Positions 52,170 through 61,170 of a stretch of 64,000 bases of DNA are shown piece after piece. The DNA is from DATBLQ01 sp036555325 (GTDB taxonomy: Bacteria; Pseudomonadota; Alphaproteobacteria; Rhizobiales; Aestuariivirgaceae), in NCBI GenBank assembly GCA_036555325.1, contig DATBLQ010000002.1:62001-126000 (forward strand). Reading direction: 5' to 3'. The notes beneath the pieces were generated by a model. That model did no database searches. It was not told where the DNA came from and saw only the letters and a list, made by a program, of their open reading frames with translations. The translations under genes were made by a program, and so were the position numbers. Numbering within the stretch: position 1 is the first letter of the stretch; each line of letters begins with the position of its first letter.

Positions 52170-53270
52170 TTAGTTAATGGATGCCGAATAGAACTCGGTG
52201 ATGTCGTTTGCCATGCGATTGGCCTCGAACCGCATGCGAACCTTGGCCGCAATAGCCGCGGCATCGGTCTTCCATTGATCGATCGAACTCAGTGCCGATT
52301 GCATTTTAGCCGCGAGGGCATCGACATTGTCAGCGGGCACGAGCTTGTCCGCCGGCAGGATCTCGGGGACCCCTCCCACGCCGGTAGCTATGACCGGCAT
52401 TACAGCAGCAGTCGCTTCCAGAACACCGTATGGCAGGGCCTCGCGTCGCGAAGGAAAAACGGCGACGCGTCCCATTGCGAACACTTCTCTTGCGGGCTGC
52501 ACTCCCAGAAACCTGACTGCATCACGAAGACCCAGCTTATCGCGGAGAACCTCGAGGGCGGATCGCTCAGCACCATCTCCGGCAATAACCGCCGTAAGTC
52601 GCCGCGGCCGAGCGGCAGCGATGGCTTTCAGAAGGACATCAATTCCCTTGATACTCCGCAGTTCGCAGATCGACACGATGTCTGCGGCTGCGTCGCGCAT
52701 CGTTATTGTTTCAAAGTCGCGCTCCCACAGACCGTTGAGCACAACGCGATGCAGTGCACCGCCAAGCCCAATGTTCTCGTCGTAGACTTGCCTTTCCCAC
52801 TGGCACACAAACAACAACCTGTCGGTCACCGAGCGGAGTGCCTTTTCCAAGGTCATGTACATCCCGCCGGCAGCCGTGCTCCACCCATAGTAAAGACTGC
52901 CGCCGTGGGGTGTGTAGCAGGACCGGATATTGAGTGAGCGCCCGACAATTCGGGCATATGCGCCGCCCTTCGCGCCATGGCCGTGCAGGATCGTCGGATC
53001 CATGATTTTGCACAATCGTCGAATGTTCCAAGCTGCCTCGATGTCGCTGGGGTGAGGCCGGTGTTTCATCGGCAATCGATGAACTCCCAATCGGCAATGG
53101 CAGGCAAGCTCTTCCAGGCTTGCCCCTCCCGCTTCTGCTGCCGATTGACCGGCGATGATTCCGATCTCATGGCCCATTTTCGCTTGTGCTCCTGCAAGAT
53201 CTCTCACGTGACGCATGACGCCGCCGATGGGGGCCCGCAAAATGTGAACAATGCGTTGGCCAGGGCGCAT
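52170..53270 (-). CDS. Family 4 glycosyltransferase
   Basis: This 366-residue GT-B retaining glycosyltransferase has an N-terminal GGVMRHVRDLA motif near residue 16, TILHGHGAKGGAYARIVGR near 92, and the C-terminal nucleotide-sugar site AVFPSRREALPYGVLEATAAVMPVIATGVGGVPEIL (about 270-305), containing the E-x7-E pair. It probably extends the lipid-linked repeat unit. It follows the export gene by nine bases in the minus-strand operon. Confidence 0.92.
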   Translation of the reverse strand: MRPGQRIVHILRAPIGGVMRHVRDLAGAQAKMGHEIGIIAGQSAAEAGGASLEELACHCRLGVHRLPMKHRPHPSDIEAAWNIRRLCKIMDPTILHGHGAKGGAYARIVGRSLNIRSCYTPHGGSLYYGWSTAAGGMYMTLEKALRSVTDRLLFVCQWERQVYDENIGLGGALHRVVLNGLWERDFETITMRDAAADIVSICELRSIKGIDVLLKAIAAARPRRLTAVIAGDGAERSALEVLRDKLGLRDAVRFLGVQPAREVFAMGRVAVFPSRREALPYGVLEATAAVMPVIATGVGGVPEILPADKLVPADNVDALAAKMQSALSSIDQWKTDAAAIAAKVRMRFEANRMANDITEFYSASIN

Positions 53271-53279
53271 CGTCGGTAG

Positions 53280-53936
53280 CTAGAACCAGCGCTCGCGGAC
53301 ATAAACGATGTCGCCCGGGAAAAGCTGCGCGGTGACCGGCGCCTTGACTGTCCGCGTGCCTTCCGCTGATTTTCTCGTAACCAGCACATCGTCATGGTTG
53401 GCCCGTCCGGTGTAGCCGCCCCCGATCGCGATGGCACTTTGCACGCTCATGCCCGGTTGATAGGCATAGCTGCCCGCATGATTTACTTCGCCGAGAATGA
53501 AGAAGGGCCGCAGGTTCAGGACCTGAACGGCAACATTGGGCTCGCGGAGATATCCATCCTGCAATTTCGTGTCGATGAGCGCACTGACCTGTTGCGGCGT
53601 AAGTCCCGCAACCGACACTGCGCCGGCGAGCGGCATGATGATCGTACCGCTGCCATCCACCAGATGCTCGGCTGAAAGGTCGGGCTGCCCGAGGACCTTG
53701 ATCGAAATTCGATCGCCCGCACCAATTTTGTATCCCGCGCCGAACTCATAGGCGGTCGCCAGGCCGCTCGACCCAAAGGGAGGCTGAACACCATCCGCAT
53801 TTCGCACGGGCAGTGTCTTGACCATGCCCTCGGTACTTGTACCGCGGGGAAGAGCGGTTGGCATTGTGCGTTCCCATCCCTGGGCACAGCCCGCAAGGGC
53901 CACAGCCACGACTAGCCCACACAGATTCCTCCGCAT
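53280..53936 (-). CDS. Polysaccharide export lipoprotein (Wza/HfsD-like)
   Basis: This is a 218-residue outer-membrane export protein. The N-terminus is a lipoprotein signal (GLVVAVALAGC, Cys about residue 17). The poly-export domain starts near 70 (YKIGAGDRISIKVLGQPDLS), followed by a SLBB-type segment (FFILGEVNHAGSYAYQPGMSVQSAIAIGGGYT). It is shorter than E. coli Wza and matches the small Rhizobiales form. The start at 53936 is preferred to an in-frame ATG 39 bases upstream, which would place the lipobox too deep. It is divergent from the Wzz-like gene. Confidence 0.92.
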   Translation of the reverse strand: MRRNLCGLVVAVALAGCAQGWERTMPTALPRGTSTEGMVKTLPVRNADGVQPPFGSSGLATAYEFGAGYKIGAGDRISIKVLGQPDLSAEHLVDGSGTIIMPLAGAVSVAGLTPQQVSALIDTKLQDGYLREPNVAVQVLNLRPFFILGEVNHAGSYAYQPGMSVQSAIAIGGGYTGRANHDDVLVTRKSAEGTRTVKAPVTAQLFPGDIVYVRERWF

Positions 53937-53980
53937 TTGAGACCTTGCTGCAACTGAGAATAGTAACATAAGCACGTAGG

Positions 53981-54001
53981 CAACTATAAATAGTGCAAGT
54001 T
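53981..54001. promoter_or_regulatory. AT-rich element in the divergent EPS promoter region
   Basis: CAACTATAAATA, one base, then TGCAAGTT. The same two blocks occur at 18216-18242 before the PRMT-like gene. Here it is 45 bases upstream of the export lipoprotein start and about 90 bases upstream of the Wzz-like start, so it could serve both directions. The regulator is not identified. Confidence 0.4.
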
Positions 54002-54091
54002 AACAGCGCATTAACGTTGCCGGTTAAACATTTGGTTACCCTAAAATCGGAAGTATATACGCATGGGGCTGGTACATCCTTTGGTTATCGT

Positions 54092-56362
54092 ATGAGAGCG
54101 ACCACTCTCTCCGGCGCAGACTCCGTCCACACCGTCGCCGCCATTTCGGGTGTTGAGGTTTTTCGAGGAGTCTGGCGCAGAAAGATTCTGCCGATCACCA
54201 CCTCCGCCATTGCACTGGGTTTGGCGGCGATCTTCTTGGCTAGCACCGAGCCCACTTATCGAACGCAAGCTCACGTGCTTGTCGAAAGCCTCGAAACGCC
54301 GTTCAATCGCTCGCAATCAGAGACCACTCTTCAAGATCGTTCGGTGGATGAACTGGAGTTGGCAAGCCAGATCGAAGTCATGTCATCGCGCGATCTTCAA
54401 CTGCGCGTTGTCAAGGCTCTCGAGCTCGACGAACTGCCGGAAACTGTCACACCGGTCCTGAAGCCTCATCACAAACTCATGATCGCGCTTGGCTTCAAGG
54501 ACGATCCGAGAAAACAAACTGTCGAACAGCGCGCTCTTGCGAAACTAAGCAAGGCGCTGAAGATCTATGCCGCACCCGGCTCGCGCGTGATCATCATCAA
54601 GTCGAGTTCACTCAACTCCCAACAAGCAGCGGCCATCGCCAACTCGCTTGCCGAAGTGTATGTTGCGGCCACACGCGAATTCGCTACCAGCAACACTGCC
54701 CGCGCTCGCGATTGGCTGGCCGACGAAATAGCCAAGCTCCGCGACAAGGTTGCAACGTCCGAAGCAGCCGCTGAGGAGTTTAGGGCCGCACACGGTCTGC
54801 TCAAGGGCACTCAAGTCACGCTCGAAGCGCAAGAGCTTTCCGAACTGAATACCCAGCTCACTTTGGCGGAAATAGCCAAGCTTGAAGTCCACGCCAAGGC
54901 GACGACGATTCGCGACCTTCTGAAAACCACCGGCACTATTGATGCATCTTCGGTGGTCCTCGAATCTCCGCTGATGCAGAAACTCCAGGAACAGCAAATT
55001 CTTCTTAAGCGGCAGGTGGCTGAGAATTCCGCCGTGTATCTAGAGAACCATCCCAGGATGGTAGCCCTCGGCCGTGACATCGCGCGACTCAATGCCGAGA
55101 TTCGAAACGAGGCAGCAAAGATTCTTGTCGCCCTCGACAACCAGGCCAAAGCAGCCGAGGCTCGCGCAGCGGCTTTGCGCGCAAGCCTCGATCAGCTCAT
55201 GGCGAAGGCAGCCGCTAGCAACCAGAATGATGTGAAACTTCGCGCGCTAGAGCGCGAAGCGGCGGCAAATAGGGTGGTGCTTGAGACCTATTTGAGCCGC
55301 CTGAGTGATGCAAGCTCTCGCGTCTCGCTTGTCGCCCAGCCGGGCCTTGCGCGCATAATTCAACGCGCCGATGCCCCCGCCTCACCGAGTTTCCCCAAAG
55401 CCGGTCCGATTCTGCTCCTCGCGGGACTTGGCGGATCTGCAATGGGTTTGGGTCTGGCTTTCATGGCGTCGATCATGTCCGCGGCAGAGGCCGCGAATAG
55501 GGCTCAGCACACGGCCGCGATGGATTTCGCGTCGGTGGCAGGTGGAAACGGGCCGCTCGGCACGGAAATTGTCGCGCCCGCGCTTTGTGAGATGGCAGCC
55601 CCCGCTGATCGCGAAAAGGCTGGAGCAATCTCCGCCGCAATTGTCGACGGATTGTCAGGCGATCTGGCTCGCTCCGCCCGGCAGATTGCATCCTGGGTGA
55701 TGAGTGAATACCAGGTTTTCAATGCTCGACGGGTGGCAGTTAACGGGTTTCTCGGGGGTGAGTTAGCCTCCGCGACCATTGCAGCCTCGCTCGCCCGAGT
55801 CCTGGCGCTGCAAGGAAATAACTGCATTCTTATCGATGCGGATTTCGTTACGGGCTCCGTGTCATCGGCGCTGTCAATCGCTCCCGCGGCGGGACTGGGT
55901 GAGCTGTTGCTTGGCAGGGCATCATTTTCCGACCTGTGCAGGAAAGATCCGCTTTCGAACCTCGATGTTGTCCAAGCCGGGAAGGCTCCTCAAGGCGCCG
56001 TCCTTCCCGCCGGTCCGCTGATGACGAACTTTTTTGAGACTCTTGAACGCCGATATCGGTTCATCATCCTCCATCAGGGCGCCCACCTGGGCGATGCGAG
56101 CGAGGTTTGGAAGGCGTGCCACGCGGGGCTGATCGTCGCTGCAACCGATCACGCTGCGCAAATCGGCGCCAGGCTCAAGGCAATGCAGGCTGCCGGGCTT
56201 TCCTCCACCCAGTTTGTTCGAATCGTCAAAAATGGACAACCGCGACATGGCACGAATCCTGCAACGGCTCAGAATCCTGCAAATCAAAAGCCTAAGGTCG
56301 GACACGGGCCAATCGATATCGGCAGCCATGAGCAAGGAAAACTGGCTTCGGTGCGGTCTTGA
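54092..56362 (+). CDS. Wzz-type chain-length protein fused to a degenerate BY-kinase domain
   Basis: This 756-residue inner-membrane protein has a Wzz domain with two membrane segments (about residues 31-50 and 435-460), separated by a long periplasmic coiled-coil region with heptad-rich Glu/Ala helices. The cytoplasmic part (about 545-725) resembles CpsD/Etk-type tyrosine kinases: ILIDADF (D582, D584) corresponds to Walker A'. The expected GxGKS/T P-loop reads GFLGGELASA and has no lysine. No C-terminal tyrosine cluster exists. The GTG-initiated longer form from 53993 lacks support; the ATG at 54092 has a weak ribosome site. Confidence 0.88.
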   Translation: MRATTLSGADSVHTVAAISGVEVFRGVWRRKILPITTSAIALGLAAIFLASTEPTYRTQAHVLVESLETPFNRSQSETTLQDRSVDELELASQIEVMSSRDLQLRVVKALELDELPETVTPVLKPHHKLMIALGFKDDPRKQTVEQRALAKLSKALKIYAAPGSRVIIIKSSSLNSQQAAAIANSLAEVYVAATREFATSNTARARDWLADEIAKLRDKVATSEAAAEEFRAAHGLLKGTQVTLEAQELSELNTQLTLAEIAKLEVHAKATTIRDLLKTTGTIDASSVVLESPLMQKLQEQQILLKRQVAENSAVYLENHPRMVALGRDIARLNAEIRNEAAKILVALDNQAKAAEARAAALRASLDQLMAKAAASNQNDVKLRALEREAAANRVVLETYLSRLSDASSRVSLVAQPGLARIIQRADAPASPSFPKAGPILLLAGLGGSAMGLGLAFMASIMSAAEAANRAQHTAAMDFASVAGGNGPLGTEIVAPALCEMAAPADREKAGAISAAIVDGLSGDLARSARQIASWVMSEYQVFNARRVAVNGFLGGELASATIAASLARVLALQGNNCILIDADFVTGSVSSALSIAPAAGLGELLLGRASFSDLCRKDPLSNLDVVQAGKAPQGAVLPAGPLMTNFFETLERRYRFIILHQGAHLGDASEVWKACHAGLIVAATDHAAQIGARLKAMQAAGLSSTQFVRIVKNGQPRHGTNPATAQNPANQKPKVGHGPIDIGSHEQGKLASVRS

Positions 56363-57386
56363 TCTCTTGTACTTTACCGGCCTCGCCCGGGCGTTCTCAC
56401 CAATCTTCCGCGGTATGGGCGCCATCATCATGCTGCACCATGTACGCCACGCGGGCGGCCTGCGAAGGGGATTTGCTCCAAACAGCGAGCTTGAGGTTAC
56501 GCCTGGCTTCCTCCATGCAACGATTGAGCACGTCAAGACGCAAGGGTACGACCTGATTTCCCTCGAAGAGGCTGTTTCCCGCCTCAAGAGCGGTGCGTCC
56601 TCGAGACGGCCTTTCATAGTCTTCACCATAGACGACGCCTACCGTGACATCCTCATTCATGCCTTGCCAATTTTCCGCCGCCACAATTGTCCATTCACGA
56701 TCTTCGCTGCGCCGGCAATCACCGACGGCAGCTGCGAGCTGTGGTGGATCGGGCTTGAGGCCATTATCGCGGGATCCTCGCGACTTTCCCTCACGCTCGA
56801 GGATCAGCAAATTGATCTCGCGACCATTACCGATGCTCAGAAGCGGGCCGCCTGGGAAGTGCTTTACCGTCCCTTCCGTCGTCTGGATGAATACTCACAG
56901 CGAAATCTCATTCGCAGCCTTTGTGCCGAACGAGGTATCAGCCTTAATGCTATCTGCCGCGCCGAAGCGATGGACTGGAACGAGTTGAGAACGATTGCCA
57001 AAGACCCTCTCTGCACCATCGGTGCCCATACGGTGCATCACTATGCCCTTGCAAAATTGCCGCCCTCCGAAGCTATCGAGGAAGTCGTCGCTTCGGCAAG
57101 TCGCATAGAGCAGGAAGTGGGACGGAGGCCCAGATACTTTGCCTATCCTTATGGCGATTCACTCTCCGCTGCCCAGCGGGACTTCGAGATCGTTGAACGC
57201 GCTGGAATGGAAGCTGCCGTGACAACGAGAAAGGGGCTCATCTTTCCCGCTCACAAGGATCACCTTTGCGCGCTACCGCGTGTTTCCTTGAACGGCCACT
57301 ACCAGCAGCTCCGGTATCTTGATGTGTTCCTCTCCGGTACGGCCTTCGCGGTGTGGAACGGCTTCAGACGATTTAAGACGGCCTAG
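56328..57386 (+). CDS. Polysaccharide deacetylase (CE4)
   Basis: This enzyme of 352 residues probably removes acetyl groups from the locus's polysaccharide. NodB-type motifs are visible: TIDDAYRD near residue 103 (the usual TFDDG with Ile and Ala; both catalytic Asp kept), the zinc-type HTVHH near 231, and YPYGDS near 275. No clear signal peptide is seen. The start overlaps the previous gene by 35 bases; earlier ATGs, the first at 56214, exist within it. It could be HfsH-like. The stop shares a CTAG with the convergent DUF2842 gene. Confidence 0.85.
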   Translation: MSKENWLRCGLDLLYFTGLARAFSPIFRGMGAIIMLHHVRHAGGLRRGFAPNSELEVTPGFLHATIEHVKTQGYDLISLEEAVSRLKSGASSRRPFIVFTIDDAYRDILIHALPIFRRHNCPFTIFAAPAITDGSCELWWIGLEAIIAGSSRLSLTLEDQQIDLATITDAQKRAAWEVLYRPFRRLDEYSQRNLIRSLCAERGISLNAICRAEAMDWNELRTIAKDPLCTIGAHTVHHYALAKLPPSEAIEEVVASASRIEQEVGRRPRYFAYPYGDSLSAAQRDFEIVERAGMEAAVTTRKGLIFPAHKDHLCALPRVSLNGHYQQLRYLDVFLSGTAFAVWNGFRRFKTA

Positions 57387-57589
57387 GCATCTGGTTTCTG
57401 CATCCAGCGCACCATCACCATGGCGACAGGAAGCCAGGCAAGTCCCGCGATTATGAAATAGAGCGCCTGGCCGAGCCCTCCGAAACGGGCGAGAGCAATA
57501 TTTCCCAGGACCATCGCCACCAGGCAGTAGACAATGAGGAAAGAAACTGTCGCGATGGTGCCAACCAATTTTCTTGTTCTGATGTTCAT
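57383..57589 (-). CDS. DUF2842 family membrane protein
   Basis: This 68-residue protein has two transmembrane helices and matches the DUF2842 family, found in alphaproteobacteria next to ctaA. The first helix runs about residues 9-31 and the second about 40-60 (ALYFIIAGLAWLPVAMVMVRWM). The function is unknown. It is divergent from ctaA. Its stop codon and that of the convergent deacetylase are read from the same palindromic CTAG. Confidence 0.85.
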   Translation of the reverse strand: MNIRTRKLVGTIATVSFLIVYCLVAMVLGNIALARFGGLGQALYFIIAGLAWLPVAMVMVRWMQKPDA

Positions 57590-57720
57590 TCAAAATTCGC
57601 CAATCGGGTTATCTTTTCGCGGGCGCCTTTTTGACCCCGCCGTGGTCTTCTCCTATTAAGCAGCTGAGGCTTTTGGCACCTTGCCGCGAGGTGGAACTTG
57701 CAGCTATCACCTTTTTGATC

Positions 57721-58755
57721 ATGAGAACGCATCTCGGCAAGCATGTTTCTGCCCATCCGGCAATCCGCCTGTGGCTTTGGATCCTGGCCGTGCTGGTTTT
57801 TTGCATGGTGGTGGTAGGGGGCGCCACGCGGCTGACGGATTCCGGCTTGTCAATCACAGAATGGCACCCGGTTGTGGGCGTTATCCCTCCGCTGAATGTT
57901 GGCCAGTGGGCGGCTGCATTCGACATGTACAAGGCGACCGCGGAGTATCAGCTCATCAACAAGGGGATGAGCCTCGCTGACTTCAAATTCATCTACTGGT
58001 GGGAATGGACGCATCGCTTTCTCGGTCGGCTGATCGCGGTTGCATTGGTGGTCCCGCTTTTGGCCTTTGGACTAACCCGCCGTCTCGAAGGGCGCATGGC
58101 GGGAAATCTCGTTTTGCTTTTGCTTCTCGGCGCATTGCAGGGAGCCTTGGGCTGGTACATGGTGCAAAGTGGCTTGGCAGATCGAACCGACGTCAGCCAG
58201 TATCGCCTCGCCGCCCATCTCGTTCTTGCGGTGGCAATCTATGCCGCCATCATCTGGACGGCGCTTGGGGTAGGGCTTCCTCACAGGAAGCCTCATTCGC
58301 TCGACGCCTGGATCGCGTCGGGCATCCTCGTCCTGATTTTCGCGCAGATCGGCTTGGGCGGCCTGGTCGCGGGACTCGATGCAGGGCTTTCACACCGAAC
58401 CTTTCCATTGATGGACGGCCATCTGATCCCTGACGGTCTCCTGGCCATGAACCCCTGGTGGCGCAATTTTTTCGAGAATGCGCTCACCGTCCAGTTTACC
58501 CACCGACTGATGGGGGTTCTCCTTGTCGGCGTCATCGTCCTGCACGCAATCGCTCTCACGCGATCCGGCCGTGACGGCGCCCGGGAAATCAGCGGCTGGG
58601 TCGCTGTGTTCGCGGTGCTGATCCAGATGAGTCTGGGCATTTGGACTCTGCTTGCCGGTGTCCCGCTTGTCTTGGGCCTGCTGCACCAAGCAGGCGCAAT
58701 GCTGCTGCTCACGGTGGCAATTATCCACCTGCACCTCGTCATCCGGGCGATCTAG
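57721..58755 (+). CDS. ctaA: Heme A synthase (COX15/CtaA)
   Basis: CtaA oxidises heme O to heme A for cytochrome aa3 oxidase. The 344-residue, eight-helix protein shows VVVGGATRLTDSGLSITEWHPVVGVIPP near residue 30, WWEWTHRFLGRLI near 95, the second half HRTFPLMDGHLIPDG near 225 and FTHRLMGVLLV near 260; the four helix histidines are present. The ATG at 57721 gives the canonical start; an in-frame ATG 90 bases upstream adds a non-homologous segment. Confidence 0.95.
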   Translation: MRTHLGKHVSAHPAIRLWLWILAVLVFCMVVVGGATRLTDSGLSITEWHPVVGVIPPLNVGQWAAAFDMYKATAEYQLINKGMSLADFKFIYWWEWTHRFLGRLIAVALVVPLLAFGLTRRLEGRMAGNLVLLLLLGALQGALGWYMVQSGLADRTDVSQYRLAAHLVLAVAIYAAIIWTALGVGLPHRKPHSLDAWIASGILVLIFAQIGLGGLVAGLDAGLSHRTFPLMDGHLIPDGLLAMNPWWRNFFENALTVQFTHRLMGVLLVGVIVLHAIALTRSGRDGAREISGWVAVFAVLIQMSLGIWTLLAGVPLVLGLLHQAGAMLLLTVAIIHLHLVIRAI

Positions 58756-58873
58756 GCCCTCTCGCTGTAGCATTTGTGCATCGCCGCTGAAATTTGGGTG
58801 AACACTACTTTACAATGTATCAAATGAGCTATTTCATCTAAAGATTGCAGTGCGATTCGCGACCGGGTTTTCG

Positions 58874-61099
58874 ATGAAATTCTTTACACGCCGCATGGCA
58901 TGGCTCCCCATGCTCTGCTGCCTGTTGGCCCTACCGCCCGCCAACGCCACCGATTCTGTGATCGGGAGTGGCGTAAACCGGACGGACCCCGTGGATCTCA
59001 CCGTTGATGGCGACACGCTCACCATCGACGAGGGCGGCACCCTCAACGTGACCTCGGGCGACTACGCCGTAAGGGCCGAAAACGTCGATGGCTTTCAAAT
59101 CACCAACGACGGGTCGATCATCTATTCGAGCTCTGTCTTTGGAGCCATCTATGCGAACACCTCAACCGACGGCTTCATTTACAACGGAGCAGGAGGGTCG
59201 ATAGAGAGTAGCAACTGGGCAATCAATCTCCAGAACAGCATATCTACCATTGTGAACGAAGGCGCCATCTACGGACAACAGGCGATTTACGCGTTGGGAA
59301 GCACCGTAAACCTCACTAATTCGGACACGATTACGGGAAGCTTTATAGGCCTGAATCTAGACACCAGCACAGCGGATGTCCTGATCAACACCGGTGCAAT
59401 CACGGGTATGAATTTTTATGCTATCCAAATCATAGATAGCACCGTCTCGTATTTTTCGAACCAAAACACGATTGTGGGTCTGGAGCAGGGACTTCATTTA
59501 CACAATTCCAGCCTCACCGGCATCAACTCCGGCAAAATTATCGGTGATATAGCTGTTAAAGTTCATGAAAGTGCCACACTCGATCTCGTCAACTCCGGTT
59601 TCATTATTGGCGGTACGACCGGCGTCGAGATCGCGGATACAGGCACCAGGGCCACCATCCTCAACAAAGGGGCAATCTACGGTGGCTCGGCGAGCATCGT
59701 TGTGGAGCAAGCCGATCTAGATCTCGTCAACTCCGGTGTTATACGGGGTGGTACAAGGGGCATCGACGTCGACGAGGGCTCGACGGCCACCATCCTCAAC
59801 AAAGGGAACATATACGGTGGCGGCAATGGCATCGGGGGCGACAATGGGAGTCTTTATCTCATCAATGCCGGCGTTATCGAAGGCGGAAGCTCCGCGATCA
59901 ACATCGACAGCAATGAAGACATCACGATCGAATTGCTCCCCGGCTCTGTTCTGATCGGCGATATCTATTTGGCCAACTCAAACTTCATCTTCGGCAACGG
60001 CCTCAATGCCCTGCTGAGCTTCAAGCCCGGCAGCTCGCTGCCAACTTCGATCGACACGAACGGGATGCCCTCTGTGGTGGATTCCGACGACATGCAGATC
60101 GCGGTTGCTGATACCACCGGCTTTGCCATGGCCGATGAAACGCTCGGCGATCTGACCCAAAGCGTCATGGATGCCGTGTCCCGGCGTCTTCACACCGAAG
60201 AGTCGACCGCCGCTCGATACGCCCGCCTCGCCACTGGGGAAATCGTGAGTCCCGCCGGTCGCGACCTTTCGACAAGCGACGTAGTCTGGGGCGAAGCGCT
60301 GGGCGCCTGGCGCGAGCAGGAGGCATCTTCTCCGGTCTGGTCGTCGGATCATCATCTCACCGGCATCGTTTCTGGCTTCGATGGTGTCTTGTCGGAGGCC
60401 TATCACGCCGGGATATTCCTGGGCGCTGCCCAAAGCCAACTCGCCGTTGACGACAATGCACAGGAGATCGACACGCAATCGCTCTTTGGCGGCATGTACG
60501 TCAGCCGCAGGGCGGGTCCCGTCATCTCAGATCTGACAATCCTTGCGGGCTGGCAGGAAAACGACAGCGAACGGCTCATCGCCAATAATACCGCCGCAAC
60601 CGGCGTTGAAGTGGCCGAAGCATCCTATGATGGTATCTTCCTCGCCCCGCAAGTCACCCTCGGCATGGAATTTCCCGCCGTCACACCAAGCCTCACTTTG
60701 GGCTACGCCGGACTTTTCCTCGAAGAGTATGAGGAGCAAGGCTCGACCGCCGCCCTTACGGTCGACAGCCGATCGGTTCACAGTCTCCTCTCGCGTGCTC
60801 AATTGGCGCTGCCTCGACACTATGAGTTGGCCGACGGCCGCAGCCTCAGCATTGAGCATCGCATTGGAATCGAGGGTCGTTACTCCTTCGGCAGCGACGT
60901 TTCAGCGACCCTTCTTGCCCAGTCCATCACCTTCGAGCCTGGCGGGGACGATCTGGTTGCCAACCTATTTGCCGGATCGGATGTGGCCCTGCGCTCCATC
61001 ACTGGTCGATCCGCCCTGCGTCTCGGCGTCCTGGCCTCGGCCGGCAGCGACGGCTCGCTCGTCCTTTCCTCGGGCCTTGGCGGAGAATTCTTGTTTTAG
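58874..61099 (+). CDS. Autotransporter with repeat-bearing passenger
   Basis: This 741-residue protein has a signal peptide (FTRRMAWLPMLCCLLALPPANA), a passenger of beta-helix character to about residue 370 rich in N-x-G-x-I repeats (for example ILNKGAIYGG), and a C-terminal autotransporter beta-barrel (about 470-741) that ends in Phe. It is exposed on the surface, possibly an adhesin; no protease triad is seen in the passenger. Part of the passenger is repeated at 59578-59845. The ATG at 58874 has a GGG upstream; a GTG at 58850 is possible. The gene is monocistronic. Confidence 0.88.
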   Translation: MKFFTRRMAWLPMLCCLLALPPANATDSVIGSGVNRTDPVDLTVDGDTLTIDEGGTLNVTSGDYAVRAENVDGFQITNDGSIIYSSSVFGAIYANTSTDGFIYNGAGGSIESSNWAINLQNSISTIVNEGAIYGQQAIYALGSTVNLTNSDTITGSFIGLNLDTSTADVLINTGAITGMNFYAIQIIDSTVSYFSNQNTIVGLEQGLHLHNSSLTGINSGKIIGDIAVKVHESATLDLVNSGFIIGGTTGVEIADTGTRATILNKGAIYGGSASIVVEQADLDLVNSGVIRGGTRGIDVDEGSTATILNKGNIYGGGNGIGGDNGSLYLINAGVIEGGSSAINIDSNEDITIELLPGSVLIGDIYLANSNFIFGNGLNALLSFKPGSSLPTSIDTNGMPSVVDSDDMQIAVADTTGFAMADETLGDLTQSVMDAVSRRLHTEESTAARYARLATGEIVSPAGRDLSTSDVVWGEALGAWREQEASSPVWSSDHHLTGIVSGFDGVLSEAYHAGIFLGAAQSQLAVDDNAQEIDTQSLFGGMYVSRRAGPVISDLTILAGWQENDSERLIANNTAATGVEVAEASYDGIFLAPQVTLGMEFPAVTPSLTLGYAGLFLEEYEEQGSTAALTVDSRSVHSLLSRAQLALPRHYELADGRSLSIEHRIGIEGRYSFGSDVSATLLAQSITFEPGGDDLVANLFAGSDVALRSITGRSALRLGVLASAGSDGSLVLSSGLGGEFLF
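59578..59845 (+). repeat. Tandem repeat inside autotransporter passenger
   Basis: Two copies of a unit of 135-138 bases (45-46 residues) are visible: GATCTCGTCAACTCCGG at 59582 and again at 59720, and GCCACCATCCTCAACAAAGG at 59651 and 59786. A third, diverged copy (LYLINAGVIEGGSSAIN) follows. The units encode N-x-G-x-I-x-G-G coils of the passenger. Confidence 0.85.
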
Positions 61100-61170
61100 C
61101 CGTCCATCGCCGGCCTTTTGTCTTCTGCAGTCTTCCGCTAAAGGATCGCGGGCGAAGCAAAGGACTGGCC

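Noticed and set aside
53993..54091. N-terminal extension of the Wzz-like protein from a GTG
   Set aside because: It would overlap the putative regulatory element, lacks a ribosome binding site and gives a sequence without Wzz similarity.
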